Notes under the pieces: model-generated
The model's input: only the letters and a program-made list of their open reading frames with translations
Databases searched by the model: none
What the model was told of the DNA's origin: nothing
Shown here: positions 42,109-52,227 of the stretch, piece after piece
How positions within the stretch are numbered: the stretch's first letter is position 1
Layout of the letters: each line of letters starts with the position of its first letter
Made by a program: the position numbers and the translations under genes
Origin: an uncultured Granulosicoccaceae bacterium
GTDB lineage: Bacteria > Pseudomonadota > Gammaproteobacteria > Granulosicoccales > Granulosicoccaceae
Reading direction: 5' to 3'
DNA: 64,000 bases
Assembly: GCA_938005265.1 (NCBI GenBank)
Contig: CALLOA010000074.1
Span: 1-64,000, forward strand

Positions 42109-43884
42109 ATGATGAAGAAATACGCTGCCTTAGCCTTTTGTACACTCGCCGTTACCGCCTGCTCTGACCGGGGTGAGGCAGAGCGCCCATTTGAACAGGG
42201 CCAGGACCAGATCCTGGGACAGAACAGCAGTGCAGACGGCGTTATCGGGCAACTACCCGATGACGGTGTCACGGATGAAATCGTTGCGACGGTGGTTGAC
42301 ATGGATGCTGATATCGCTAACGAAGGCGAAAACGTGACCGCTGATGACACACCGGTTTTACCTACAGAAAATCTGCCAACAGAGAACGACGCGACAGCAG
42401 AGCCTTCGACACCTGACGACTTGCAGGATGACGCAGTGGTTACCGATGCACCGGTGGCTAGCCCGGGTGGTCGTGTGCTGCTGCCACCCGACTGTAATGT
42501 TGTCATCGGTGACGAGGGCCGAAGCTATTGCATCAGCGAGTCTGCCGGTAATCGTCTGTTTGCATTGAACTCTGACGACACACTGCGCTGGACCAACATT
42601 TTGTCGGATTCCGGTAACATGGCCGAAGCTGTGATCATTCCGGGAGATGAGCTATTTGTATTGCGCCCTGACAATAACAGTTCCGTTACATTGACCTCGC
42701 TGGATACCACGGGCAACACAAGCTATGAAGCACTTCTGACCGGGGATTTCAACACTGTCGTCGAAGGTATTTTCAATCAGCCTTTCCTGTTCCTGCATGT
42801 CCGGAATTCAGCGGGAGATTCAAGCCTTTTGCAACTTGACGCCGCCACCGGCAGACAGAACAGAATTTTAAATTTTACCGGTTTAAATGTTGATAGCATT
42901 GCGATTGAAGAACTTACCGATAATAGCCTGCTGGCAGTGACACTGAGTGGTGTTACCAACTATCTAACGTTAGACGAACTTGCTACCTTCAACCGGGTTT
43001 TCTCTCTTGATCCGACAAACTTTCAGGACACACTCCCTGTTCATGTAGCTAATCTGCGCGGCCAGTATCTAAACCAGTACGTTTCACTGTTGCGCAACGC
43101 TATAAATCTGGTTGGCACCGATAGCGATGAAACAGAGATAGCCTGCCCGGGCGCAGGAAGCATCAATTTACTGCCACAAAACAGTTTTATCAGCGACGTG
43201 CAATTTACCCGAGCCTATGAATTTGCAGATTGCGATATAAGTGGCACTGTTGCGAATGGTTCAATCGTTCATACCTTCTCACAACTAGACACGCTCAATG
43301 TACGTAATGCCAGCGAAAGTCTGCAGATGAATAATTTGAGTGTAGCCAGAGATACCAATGGTGCAGAAGAGGGTACAGTTTTCGTTGAGGAACGAATCAT
43401 TAACGCCACGTTAAACAATGTCTATGTGTTTAACGGCGATAATCTGACTTCCGAACGAACACTGGCTGTAGAAAATTACAACCATACATTCGGTGAAGCC
43501 AATGTCATTTCGATTGCAAACGCCGACTATGCGCGCCAAATCACTACTCAAGGGGATGGTGTACCTGAAAGCGGCTTCCGTCTTACCGAAAGTGGATCTA
43601 TGCAATCGGTAACGAACACTGACGGCACCGTGGATATTGCAATAGTACAGCCACTGGTATACCTGAATTCCGATGACCCGACAGCATCAGCAACACTTGA
43701 TGATGCACCACTTGCTGGAATTCTGGAGCTAACTGCGTCTGACACATCCACGCTGACTGTGGATGCCAGCCGCGCCGGCGCTAACCAGCAAAACTATCTG
43801 CTCACACAAAGGGGTACGGAAATTACTATTGACGACGTCTGGATGGTGCAACCAGTCGACCAAACACTAAGCATTCTTGACTGA
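42109..43884 (+). CDS. Hypothetical lipoprotein (591 aa)
   Basis: The signal peptide ends in a lipobox (ALAFCTLAVTACSDRG; cysteine about residue 17), so the protein is lipid-anchored in the envelope. An acidic low-complexity region (residues 20-110, many D, E, T and P) follows, then a beta-rich portion with PQQ-like or six/seven-bladed-propeller repeats such as GRSYCISESAGNRLFALNS. I recognise no family. It stands alone between large gaps and converges with an MFS gene. It could be a surface sensor or adhesin, but this is only suggested by the layout. Confidence 0.75.
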   Translation: MMKKYAALAFCTLAVTACSDRGEAERPFEQGQDQILGQNSSADGVIGQLPDDGVTDEIVATVVDMDADIANEGENVTADDTPVLPTENLPTENDATAEPSTPDDLQDDAVVTDAPVASPGGRVLLPPDCNVVIGDEGRSYCISESAGNRLFALNSDDTLRWTNILSDSGNMAEAVIIPGDELFVLRPDNNSSVTLTSLDTTGNTSYEALLTGDFNTVVEGIFNQPFLFLHVRNSAGDSSLLQLDAATGRQNRILNFTGLNVDSIAIEELTDNSLLAVTLSGVTNYLTLDELATFNRVFSLDPTNFQDTLPVHVANLRGQYLNQYVSLLRNAINLVGTDSDETEIACPGAGSINLLPQNSFISDVQFTRAYEFADCDISGTVANGSIVHTFSQLDTLNVRNASESLQMNNLSVARDTNGAEEGTVFVEERIINATLNNVYVFNGDNLTSERTLAVENYNHTFGEANVISIANADYARQITTQGDGVPESGFRLTESGSMQSVTNTDGTVDIAIVQPLVYLNSDDPTASATLDDAPLAGILELTASDTSTLTVDASRAGANQQNYLLTQRGTEITIDDVWMVQPVDQTLSILD

Positions 43885-43890
43885 GTACTA

Positions 43891-43954
43891 AAGTAACTAC
43901 GCGAAAGTAACTACACAAGTAACTACGCGAAAGTAACTACACAAAAGTAACTAT
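43891..43954. repeat. Tandem repeat, about 14 bp x 5
   Basis: AAGTAACTAC begins at 43891, 43905, 43917 and 43931, and AAGTAACTAT at 43945 (spacing 14, 12, 14, 14), right after the lipoprotein stop codon. Confidence 0.9.
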
Positions 43955-43976
43955 GCTGTCTTGATATAAACAAAAC

Positions 43977-45164
43977 TCACAGTCTCCGCGGCAAGCGCGT
44001 TGCGGAGACTGCAGACGCAAAGTGCATAATCGCCAGCACCAGAAAGAATATGTGGAACTGAAACCACAGTAGAACCAACCCTACAATCACCGGTGTCAAC
44101 AACTCCGACGCCTCTCGCCAGGTTGAAAATACGGTTGTCATGGCTGTTCTTTCGCGAGTCCTTACCATACGCATAAACGGGATATTTCCCAAAACATCGA
44201 GCACCCACCCTCCGATCGCGCCGGTAATCCAGAAAATAATCCCATAGGGGTTAGCTTTACCCAGAATTGCGAGACACAAAAGTGACGCGCCAGTCAGTAA
44301 CAGACCGGAGACAACCAGCTGCCTGATCCCTATCGCATCTGAAAATTTGCGAACCAGCGGGCTGAAAAAGAGAAGCACACTGATACCGGATAGCAGCACA
44401 CCTGCACACCAGGTTGGCAGGCCGGACTCAACTACATAAATCGGGCCGTATATAAACAGCGCTACCCAGTAGCAGGAACGACTCAAGGTAATACCATAGG
44501 CGATTCTCAATCGCTTCTGACCGGCAAATTTAGCGATGGAACGGAAGGGGTTGCTCGCTGTTGATTGCGCTGCAGTAATTACCTGATTTTGACCCAATCG
44601 TAGTGACCAGAAATAGGCAAGTGCTGCCAGTGCAGATATGGCTGAAAGCAGGAAAGGCAGGTAACGCGCGTTTGTGCTGAGCAAGAAGGTTCCCAGAAAC
44701 GGCCCCACTAACCAGGCGGCTCCAGCGTATTGCATACGCCGCGACTCGACATGGATTAACTCTCTCTTGCCTATGTAATCCATGATGTAAAGCGACAAAC
44801 TGACCGAAAAGACCGACGCTGCAGCCGAGCGTAGTCCGATACCGAAAGGCAAAGTGTAAGTTTTGGAATAGAACAACGCCAACGCCGCCGCCACTAGAAA
44901 CCCGCAACCCATCGACAACACCCAGCGGCGTTGCAACAGGCGTTCAAAAGTTGCAAAGTTCAGCGTCACCAGCAAGGTCATGACAGCAGCGATCGTATAG
45001 ACGGTCGCAACACTCTCCTTGTCACCTAGTACCTCGTAGGCAACCAGTGGCACTATGCCCACAAGAATTGAGCGGGAAAAACCTTCAAGAGCAGCGAGTC
45101 GCGCAAGAGATTCGCTGGTTGTGGCGGATAATTGATTAAGAGCTGCAGGGCGACGGTGAAACAT
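43977..45164 (-). CDS. MFS transporter (395 aa)
   Basis: A twelve-helix major-facilitator protein with the first-half loop RLLQRRWVL and the second-half GWVLDVLGNIPFMRMV; the latter suggests a distinct branch, possibly related to sugar or multidrug exporters. It is convergent with the lipoprotein gene and shares its strand with pntAB 163 bases upstream, but a strong hairpin separates them, so it is probably transcribed on its own. Substrate unknown. Confidence 0.8.
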   Translation of the reverse strand: MFHRRPAALNQLSATTSESLARLAALEGFSRSILVGIVPLVAYEVLGDKESVATVYTIAAVMTLLVTLNFATFERLLQRRWVLSMGCGFLVAAALALFYSKTYTLPFGIGLRSAAASVFSVSLSLYIMDYIGKRELIHVESRRMQYAGAAWLVGPFLGTFLLSTNARYLPFLLSAISALAALAYFWSLRLGQNQVITAAQSTASNPFRSIAKFAGQKRLRIAYGITLSRSCYWVALFIYGPIYVVESGLPTWCAGVLLSGISVLLFFSPLVRKFSDAIGIRQLVVSGLLLTGASLLCLAILGKANPYGIIFWITGAIGGWVLDVLGNIPFMRMVRTRERTAMTTVFSTWREASELLTPVIVGLVLLWFQFHIFFLVLAIMHFASAVSATRLPRRL

Positions 45165-45187
45165 GGAGGGCTAGCCGACGTTAAATG

Positions 45188-45214
45188 TTCGGACCCGGCA
45201 GCTGCCGGGCCGAA
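45188..45214. terminator. GC-rich hairpin downstream of pntB
   Basis: The 16-base palindrome CCCGGCAGCTGCCGGG is flanked by TTCGG and CCGAA, giving a stem of about 13 pairs with one bulged A. A run of six T lies 7 bases further on the + strand (45221-45226). It lies about 110 bases beyond the pntB stop and would separate pntB from the MFS gene. Confidence 0.55.
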
Positions 45215-45326
45215 GAACTCTTTTTTCCAGCCTCAGAACTTTATTCCGGCAACGTGATTCCAACCTTAACACCGGGCGCCGCAGCGCAAGGCCGGCAGAT
45301 AAAGCAAGAGTAAGTGCTGATAAAGC

Positions 45327-46718
45327 TCAAAGGTGTTTCAGGATTTCGTTCACACTATCCTTGGCATCACCAAACAGCATCCGCGTGTTGTCCTTGAAAA
45401 ACAGAGGATTTTCCACGCCAGCATATCCAGTCGCCATACCCCGTTTGGAAACGATAACACTATTCGCATTCCACACCTCAAGCACAGGCATTCCAGCTAT
45501 AGGGCTATCCGGGTTATCAAGCGCCGACGGATTAACGATGTCGTTAGCACCAATAACTATAACGACATCAACATCCGATAATTCTTCATTGATTTCATCC
45601 ATTTCCAGGACGATGTCATAAGGCACGTTAGCCTCAGCCAACAACACGTTCATGTGTCCAGGCATGCGCCCGGCAACGGGATGAATGGCAAAACGAACAT
45701 TGACACCCTTGTCACGCAATTGCTTGGTCAATTCGGATACCGGATGTTGCGCGTGAGCAACTGCCATACCGTAACCTGGAACGATCACCACTTCACTGGC
45801 ATCGCTCAACTGCATTGCCAACTCTTCGGCACTGGTTGGAACGGCCTCACCCTGCTCTCCATCTGCAGCGCCTCCACCACCAGTGCTGGTATTACCAAAC
45901 CCACCGGCAATAACACTGAGAAATTTGCGGTTCATGGCACGGCACATAATATAGCTCAGTATCGCACCGCTACTTCCAACCAGCGCGCCGACAATAATCA
46001 ACAAATCATTGGACAGCATAAAACCCGTCGCTGCAGCTGCCCACCCGGAATAGGAATTCAACATCGAGATGACTACCGGCATATCCGCACCGCCGATCGA
46101 CATAACCATATGAACACCGAAAGCAAAGGCCAGCAGCGTCATCACCACCAGTATAAAGGTACCAGCGCCTTTACCCGCACCGAGGAAGATAAATAGCAGT
46201 ATCAGGCAGATTACCCCGATGCCAAGATTCAACAGATGCCGATTGGGCAGCATAAGTGCTGCACTTCCAATCTTGCCGTTGAGTTTGCCCCAGGCAATGA
46301 CCGAACCGGTAAACGTTAACGCCCCTATCAGGATACCCAGATAGACTTCAACGTTATGAATCGTATGGGCCGAACCTTCCAGTTGCAGGTCCGGGTCCAG
46401 ATAGCTGGCAAAGCCGACCAGCACTGCGGCTAGCCCGACAAAACTGTGCAGAATTGCAACCAGTTCGGGCATTTGTGTCATTTCTACACGGGTGGCTAGA
46501 TAAGCGCCGATCGAGCCACCTATCGCCATCATTATGATAAGTAAACCGTAGGAGGTGACATCCCTGCCGAGAATAGTGGCAACAATTGCGATGCCCATTC
46601 CCACCATGCCGAAAAGGTTGCCGCGCCTTGCGGTTTCCTGTTTGCTCAGACCTGAAAGACTCAGAATAAAAAGTATTGCTGCGACTATGTAGGCACTTGT
46701 GACCATTCCTGAATTCAT
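45327..46718 (-). CDS. pntB: NAD(P) transhydrogenase subunit beta
   Basis: 463 residues, the normal length. Nine or so membrane helices (domain II) occupy residues 1-265 and are followed by the NADPH-binding domain III with [54 protein letters not shown] and [12 protein letters not shown]. With PntA it couples hydride transfer between NADH and NADP to proton movement across the inner membrane, supplying NADPH. The gene follows pntA after 15 bases. Confidence 0.97.
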   Translation of the reverse strand: MNSGMVTSAYIVAAILFILSLSGLSKQETARRGNLFGMVGMGIAIVATILGRDVTSYGLLIIMMAIGGSIGAYLATRVEMTQMPELVAILHSFVGLAAVLVGFASYLDPDLQLEGSAHTIHNVEVYLGILIGALTFTGSVIAWGKLNGKIGSAALMLPNRHLLNLGIGVICLILLFIFLGAGKGAGTFILVVMTLLAFAFGVHMVMSIGGADMPVVISMLNSYSGWAAAATGFMLSNDLLIIVGALVGSSGAILSYIMCRAMNRKFLSVIAGGFGNTSTGGGGAADGEQGEAVPTSAEELAMQLSDASEVVIVPGYGMAVAHAQHPVSELTKQLRDKGVNVRFAIHPVAGRMPGHMNVLLAEANVPYDIVLEMDEINEELSDVDVVIVIGANDIVNPSALDNPDSPIAGMPVLEVWNANSVIVSKRGMATGYAGVENPLFFKDNTRMLFGDAKDSVNEILKHL

Positions 46719-46733
46719 CGTTTCTGCTCTCCC

Positions 46734-48299
46734 TTATTTGCGAAACATTTTCAGCATACGCTGAGTAACAAGAAAACCGCCTGCAATATTGATACTGGCA
46801 ATTAAAACCGCGATAGCAGCGAGGAACACCACAAAACCGGACGGCGATGAAATTTGTAATAAGGCACCGACGACAATGATACCGCTGATGGCATTGGTAA
46901 CACTCATCAAGGGAGTGTGCAGTGATGGAGTGACAGACCAGATCACCTGATAGCCGACAAAACAAGCCAACACAAAAACGGTAAAGTGACTCATAAAATC
47001 TGCAGGGGCAACGGCACCCACAGCTAATATTGCGACTACGCCAACCGCAGCTGCGATCAGTGTGGATTTTAATTTGGCCGCGTTAGAGAGCTCTTCCTGT
47101 TGCGCCGTTTCAGCGGCAGAGACAGCTGCGGGTGCAGGTTTAGCAGGGGCCGCACTTAACTTCGGTGCGGGCGGTGGCCAGGTGACAGTGCCATTTTCTA
47201 TCACCGTCGTACCACGTATCACCTCATCTTCCATGTTTACATTCGGTACCCCGTCTTTTTCCGGAGTCAGATCAGTCAGCAAATGCCTCAGGTTGGTACC
47301 GTAGAGCTGACTGGATTGTGCTGCCATGCGGCTCGGCAAATCGGTGTACCCGATAATCTTTACACCCTCATGCTCAATAATTTCATTGGCACGCGTGAGT
47401 TTGCAATTGCCACCCTGCTCGGCCGCCAGATCAACAATGACACTACCGGGTTTCATCGAATTGACCATTTCCGTTTTGATCAACTCCGGCGCGGGTTTTC
47501 CCGGTATAAGAGCGGTTGTAATGATGATGTCGACTTCTTTGGCCTGCTCCGCAAAGAGCGCCATTTCAGCTTCTATAAACTCCTTGCTCATGACCTTGGC
47601 ATAGCCGCCTTCGCCACCGCCATCTTCCTCGAACTCCAGTTCAAGAAATTCGGCTCCCATACTTTCCACCTGTTCCTTGACTTCAGGCCGGGTGTCAAAA
47701 GCCCTGACGATGGCACCCATGCTACGCGCCGCACCGATAGCAGCAAGACCGGCAACACCAGCACCGATAACCATCACTTTGGCAGGAGGAACTTTTCCTG
47801 CAGCAGTCACCTGCCCGGTAAAAAAGCGGCCAAACTGATTGGCAGCCTCAACAACAGCGCGGTAACCACCAATATTGGCCATGGAGCTCAATGCATCGAG
47901 CTTTTGCGCGCGAGAGATTCGTGGTACCGAATCCATGGCAAGAACGGTGACCCCTCGATCAGCCAATTGTTTCATCAGGTCTTCATTTTGAGCAGGCCAG
48001 ATAAAGCTCATCAGAATTGCACCCTGTTTTAGCAAGCTCACCTCGCTACCGAGTGACGGGTGATTACCGGGTGCCCTGACCTTCATCAGAATGTCTGCGT
48101 CTGACCAGAGAGCTTTCGCATCGCTGACAATCCGGACACCTGCGTCCTTATACGACTCATCACTGAAATTCGCTGCTTCCCCAGCCCCGGCTTCCAGAGC
48201 CAGGTCATAACCCAACTTACTGATGTGCCGGGCTGTTTCAGGAGTGAGCGCGACCCTCTGTTCGCCGGGAAACGATTCCTTGGGTATTCCGATCAACAT
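46734..48299 (-). CDS. pntA: NAD(P) transhydrogenase subunit alpha
   Basis: 521 residues, close to the E. coli length, so the alpha1 and alpha2 parts are fused. Domain I starts [20 protein letters not shown] and includes [17 protein letters not shown] (NAD motif, about residues 165-181); an Ala/Pro-rich linker (about 370-400) leads to four membrane helices to the C-terminus. It forms the first gene of pntAB. Ribosome site AGGAAAGG precedes ATG. A 600-base untranscribed-looking gap lies upstream. Confidence 0.97.
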   Translation of the reverse strand: MLIGIPKESFPGEQRVALTPETARHISKLGYDLALEAGAGEAANFSDESYKDAGVRIVSDAKALWSDADILMKVRAPGNHPSLGSEVSLLKQGAILMSFIWPAQNEDLMKQLADRGVTVLAMDSVPRISRAQKLDALSSMANIGGYRAVVEAANQFGRFFTGQVTAAGKVPPAKVMVIGAGVAGLAAIGAARSMGAIVRAFDTRPEVKEQVESMGAEFLELEFEEDGGGEGGYAKVMSKEFIEAEMALFAEQAKEVDIIITTALIPGKPAPELIKTEMVNSMKPGSVIVDLAAEQGGNCKLTRANEIIEHEGVKIIGYTDLPSRMAAQSSQLYGTNLRHLLTDLTPEKDGVPNVNMEDEVIRGTTVIENGTVTWPPPAPKLSAAPAKPAPAAVSAAETAQQEELSNAAKLKSTLIAAAVGVVAILAVGAVAPADFMSHFTVFVLACFVGYQVIWSVTPSLHTPLMSVTNAISGIIVVGALLQISSPSGFVVFLAAIAVLIASINIAGGFLVTQRMLKMFRK

Positions 48300-48906
48300 A
48301 TTAATTACCTTTCCTGGTTGGTGATTGTGAATAAATTGTTATCGCAGGTGCCATAGCCGGTCAAGTTTGCCCCATCAAGCCAGCAATAGATGTTTCTGGC
48401 GAACCCAGTCTATGATGCCGACAAAGACAATAAACTGATTCAGCTGTCACAGTCCATAGTGACCGCGATTAAAAAGACTCAGGGAGCAAGTCGCGGCCAC
48501 ATGGACAGTATGCACAAATGGCTGTTTTTTTAGAATGCATACTAACTATTTAGGTGGCGTTAGTAGCTCAAACACATCAAGATTTGATAGTCGCAACCAC
48601 ACGAGGCTTTTTATTCGACCTGAGCAGCAAACTCAACTACAGGATGGGCAGTGGCGGAATATCGTCACCGTTAATTTACAAATCCCCGGGTGATTTGGAG
48701 TTAATATGAGCTAACGCAGCAATCTGAATACATGCATTGAGTCTACTGGCACGATTAAAGTAAGCTAGACAGGACAGCCGGTAACAGCGAGCTAAGGGTT
48801 ACAGCGAGCTAACGGTTATAGCGAGCTAACGGTTACAGCGAGCTAAAACTCCCAGCAGTAAGCTGATATCGGCCAAAATACAGACAGATAACATGAGGAG
48901 TCCAAT
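48300..48906. other. Gap with possible gene remnant and tandem repeats
   Basis: A 47-codon frame (48390-48533) encodes NPVYDADKDNKLIQLSQSIV and then VTAIKKTQGASRGHMDSMHK; it has a coding-like composition but matches no family I can name and may be a gene remnant. The 17-bp repeats at 48784-48848 are described separately. Nothing else is seen. Confidence 0.35.
48784..48848. repeat. Tandem repeat, 17 bp x 4
   Basis: ACAGCGAGCTAA (once ATAGCGAGCTAA) recurs at 48784, 48801, 48818 and 48835, 60 bases upstream of the small membrane-protein ORF. Confidence 0.95.
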
Positions 48907-49020
48907 ATGTGGCTGGCAACACTAATACTTTTAGGCATCACTGTCGTTCTTGCTCTTTGGGGGCTGGATGAAAAAAGCAAAGTAGAACAACTGGAAGCGC
49001 GAAACAAATCCCAACGCTGA
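48907..49020 (+). CDS. Small single-pass membrane protein (37 aa)
   Basis: ATG 48907 is preceded by the good ribosome site GAGGAG (48895-48900). It encodes WLATLILLGITVVLALWGLD, a membrane helix, and then a charged tail with EKSKVEQLEARNKSQR. One helix with a short coiled-coil-like tail is typical of small regulatory membrane proteins or of accessory subunits. Too short for family assignment, but the ribosome site, composition and intact reading frame support expression. Confidence 0.5.
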   Translation: MWLATLILLGITVVLALWGLDEKSKVEQLEARNKSQR

Positions 49021-49793
49021 GTTCCTATCATCCTTAGCCGCTGCAGAAGAGCTGGTACGCTCAGACAGGGGCCAGGTAGTAACCCTGGCCCAACAGCCGG
49101 ACATACAGCACCCAGTTTACAAGCTCCTCTGAAAGAATCCCCCGCTGAGAATCCCCCGCTGAAATAGCTAACTCAAACACCCAACTAAAAACAGCTAGTC
49201 GAAACGGCTTTTTGAAACACCTGAAGCGACTACTTCCTGCAACTACCAGCTATAACAACCGGTTACAGCCAATCTCAACAGGCCGCAGCATCAACATCAA
49301 CTTGTAAGCGACACAAAGTCTGCACTTGGGGTTTCTCACGTTGAGCCTTCAATCGATTGACCATGCAGATAAAGCGCCGTGGTCGCCGCCCCCACTGTCT
49401 TTGATGTGACGTAGTTCACACCGATATCAGCGTTTCCCATCGTGATATCAATTTATTAGCAAACCATTCAGGCGGCAATCTGATCGCCAAAAACGTTAAA
49501 TAGCTGTATTATTCATGTTTACTGTATGGGTTGGCACAGTCGTCTTCGTATCGAAAAGACGATGCAGCATTATAATGCAATAACCTGATTGATAGCTCGC
49601 CTCAACAAGTTGCTCCATGCATGAGCTATAAATAAGTTGCAGAGATTGCCCATGGCGATCATTGGCCTGAGTCAGCAGAAGAAGTAGATATCGAAGCGTG
49701 GCATAGCGTAACTTTACGCAACGCCATCGCCTACAAAACGAATAACATAATTCAAACAGGCGTTTGCCTAAGTTCATCATATCCGGAGGATAC
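49021..49793. other. Gene-free gap before the TRAP operon
   Basis: About 770 bases without a supported gene. It holds a 14-bp duplication (49135-49162). The last hundred bases probably carry the promoter of the TRAP operon, but no clear -35/-10 pair could be read. Confidence 0.6.
49135..49162. repeat. Tandem repeat, 14 bp x 2
   Basis: GAATCCCCCGCTGA occurs twice in direct succession. Confidence 0.95.
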
Positions 49794-50897
49794 ATGTCTC
49801 GTAGAAAATTTCTCAAAACTGGTGCGGCTGGCCTTGCCGGCGCTAGCGTTGCAGGTACTGGCCTGATCACCAGTGCACCGGCTATCGCGCAGGAAAAAAC
49901 AAAACTGACTGTTGTTTCAACATGGCCGCGGGATTTTCCCGGTTTGGGTATCAGCGCGCAGCGCCTGGTAGCCAGAATAGCCGAACTATCTGAAGGCTCA
50001 ATTGAAACCGAATATTTCGCCGCGGGCGAACGTGTCGGTGCATTTGACTCATTCGACGAAGTTGCCTCGGGCAACGCACAGGCCTACATCGCTGCTGACT
50101 ACTATTGGAAAGGCAAGCACCCGGCATGGGCTTACTTCACCGCTGTTCCAATGGGTCTGACCACCACCGAGTGGACTGCCTGGATCAACTTTATGGATGG
50201 CCAGACATTGTGGGATGAAGTAGCTGACGGCTTCGGCTTGAAGTGCCTTCCTTGCGGTTCCACAGGTTGCCAAATGGGCGGCTGGTTCAACAAAGAAATT
50301 GAAACTGCTGATGACCTCAAGGGCTTGAAAATGCGTATTCCGGGTCTGGGCGGTGATGTTATGGCCAAACTTGGCGCATCTCCTGTTTCACTGCCAGGTG
50401 GCCAGATTTACGAAAACCTTGTTTCCGGTTCAATCGATGCTACCGAGTGGGTAGGTCCTTACAATGATTACTTCATGAAATTCTATGAAGCAGCCAAATA
50501 CTATTACTACCCCGGCATGCACGAAGCCGGCAGTAGTTTGTCGTTTGGTATGAATAAGGAATTCTGGACAGGCCTTTCCAAGCGGGAGCAGGAAATTATT
50601 CGTGCCGCTTGTCAGGAAGAGCACTCTCACCAGTATCACGAGACAGTCGCAAACAATGGTTCACACCTGGCACTGATGGTTAACGAAAACGGTGTTGAGC
50701 TGCGCGAATTCAACGAAGAAATCTATGACAGCTTCGGTGAAGCTGCTGCAGAAGTATTCGAAGAAACTCGCGACCACTCTGCTCTGGCTGCAAAGGTACA
50801 TGATAGCTTTGTCGCAGCCCGTTCCGAGCTGGGTGGCTGGATGAAGCTGGCAGCTGTGGGTTACAGTGTACAGCGTAACCGCGTGCTGGACATCTAG
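49794..50897 (+). CDS. TRAP transporter substrate-binding protein (DctP family)
   Basis: A 367-residue periplasmic protein with a Tat signal peptide (SRRKFLKTGAAGLAGASVAG, consensus SRRxFLK), then the DctP fold: GGWFNKEIETADDLKGLKMR, GLGGDVMAKLGASPVSLPGG, and VSGSIDATEWVGPYND. This subgroup includes TRAP receptors annotated for mannitol/chloroaromatic compounds (FcbT-like). It delivers an organic acid or related ligand to the permease encoded downstream. Ribosome site CCGGAGGA lies just upstream of ATG 49794. A strong terminator follows, so the receptor is likely made in excess of the permease. Confidence 0.93.
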   Translation: MSRRKFLKTGAAGLAGASVAGTGLITSAPAIAQEKTKLTVVSTWPRDFPGLGISAQRLVARIAELSEGSIETEYFAAGERVGAFDSFDEVASGNAQAYIAADYYWKGKHPAWAYFTAVPMGLTTTEWTAWINFMDGQTLWDEVADGFGLKCLPCGSTGCQMGGWFNKEIETADDLKGLKMRIPGLGGDVMAKLGASPVSLPGGQIYENLVSGSIDATEWVGPYNDYFMKFYEAAKYYYYPGMHEAGSSLSFGMNKEFWTGLSKREQEIIRAACQEEHSHQYHETVANNGSHLALMVNENGVELREFNEEIYDSFGEAAAEVFEETRDHSALAAKVHDSFVAARSELGGWMKLAAVGYSVQRNRVLDI

Positions 50898-51030
50898 TCC
50901 TCTTCTATTGGTAGCAGGAATTGTCCACGAGAAGATGCCTTAACATTGCATTGCAGTACAGCTTGCAAAGTCAGTGCGTTTAAATCGTGGTCATTCCCGC
51001 TACACGAGTTGACTAAGTCTGTTAAAACAA

Positions 51031-51060
51031 AAAAGGCCAGTTCGCAAGAGCTGGCCTTTT
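51031..51060 (+). terminator. Rho-independent terminator between dctP and dctQ
   Basis: AAAAGGCCAG pairs perfectly with CTGGCCTTTT; the loop extends the stem by U-G, U-A and C-G pairs to a GCAA tetraloop (GNRA type). Ends in a T-rich tail. It should lower expression of the permease genes relative to the receptor. Confidence 0.85.
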
Positions 51061-51179
51061 TCAGTTTCTGCTTAGGCGAGTGCAGCAATTATAAAATTCA
51101 TCCCTGCTTTGGATTCAGAAATTGTTAGAATGCCAAGGCAAGTTTCCCGTTACAGATTGATTTTCGACGGCTACGGCTA

Positions 51180-52175
51180 ATGACCTCTACCAGCGAAGAA
51201 AGAAAACATTCTCGTCCTGCACCACTGATAAGGTTTTTCGGCTGGGCAAGCCTGTTTTTGATAGTGACTCATTTGCTGAACAACTATCTCGTTGTCAGTA
51301 AGGGCTGGACTTCATTAACAAAGACCTGGTCATTTACCGGTGACAGTCAACTTATCACTCAGACCGGCATTTATCTGGCAGGCTTTGCATTGGCGCTACT
51401 GATAGTGCTTTTTAGTTGGCGACGAAGCCTGCGAGCAGATGCAAGCACCATTACGCGATTCAATACCTATCTTGTCAGAGGGCTGTTCTGGGCTGTGTTA
51501 TTTATCGGTTTGGCCGACATGGCAATTTCGTTCTTGCGTGTGGAAGGCCTACTGGCATCTGTAGTCGGTGATGACATGTTCAAGCAACTGAGTCGTTCAC
51601 AGTTTCGTGGCCAATACGTTCACATACCACTACTGGCCCTGGGTATGTTCGTGGGGCTTTTTACTCGAACACTGGGATTTCACTGGCTGGCTCTTCTGAT
51701 TGTTATCGCTGAGCTTGCGATAGTATTTACCCGCTTCATATTTTCGTATGAACAGGCTTTTATGGGAGACCTCGTACGCTTCTGGTATGCAGCCCTGTTT
51801 CTATTCGCTAGCGCTTACACCTTGCTTGAAGATGGCCACGTCAGGGTCGATGTGTTTTACCACGGCCTCAGTCGCAGAAAGAAGGGGGCCGTCAACAGTA
51901 TTGGTGCGATCATTCTCGGCATGTCACTGTGCTGGACCATTATTATTATCGGATTCAAGGGAAAGGCTTCCATTATCTACGGTCCTCTTGCCAACTTTGA
52001 AGTATCGCAATCCGGTTTTGGCATGTACACAAAATACTGGATGGCAGGATTCCTGGCCGTTTTTGCCATCACCATGTTGATTCAATTTGTAGCCCAGCTT
52101 TTTGAGGCTTCAGCGGATGCACGCAACGACCCTGGCGGTAGAATCGTCGAAGTCGAAGTTGCGAGCATGAACTGA
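51180..52175 (+). CDS. TRAP transporter small permease (DctQ family, extended)
   Basis: 331 residues, longer than the usual 160-200, with an extra N-terminal half. Hydrophobic segments are seen at about 19-38, 65-84, 103-121, 150-165, 175-195, 205-222, 238-258 and 285-305. The C-terminal half holds the DctQ core (RVDVFYHGLSRRKKGAVNSI). Extended DctQ proteins are known from TRAP systems for large or unusual substrates. It follows the dctP terminator by about 120 bases and precedes dctM by 52 bases. Confidence 0.85.
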   Translation: MTSTSEERKHSRPAPLIRFFGWASLFLIVTHLLNNYLVVSKGWTSLTKTWSFTGDSQLITQTGIYLAGFALALLIVLFSWRRSLRADASTITRFNTYLVRGLFWAVLFIGLADMAISFLRVEGLLASVVGDDMFKQLSRSQFRGQYVHIPLLALGMFVGLFTRTLGFHWLALLIVIAELAIVFTRFIFSYEQAFMGDLVRFWYAALFLFASAYTLLEDGHVRVDVFYHGLSRRKKGAVNSIGAIILGMSLCWTIIIIGFKGKASIIYGPLANFEVSQSGFGMYTKYWMAGFLAVFAITMLIQFVAQLFEASADARNDPGGRIVEVEVASMN

Positions 52176-52227
52176 CTCAACTCACTGACCCCACAGAACT
52201 CAAGTACTTGCTAACCCCGGACTGAAC

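Noticed and set aside
48390-48533. 47-codon frame upstream of the small membrane protein
   Set aside because: Looks like leftover coding sequence but cannot be assigned to any family; recorded only as part of the gap.
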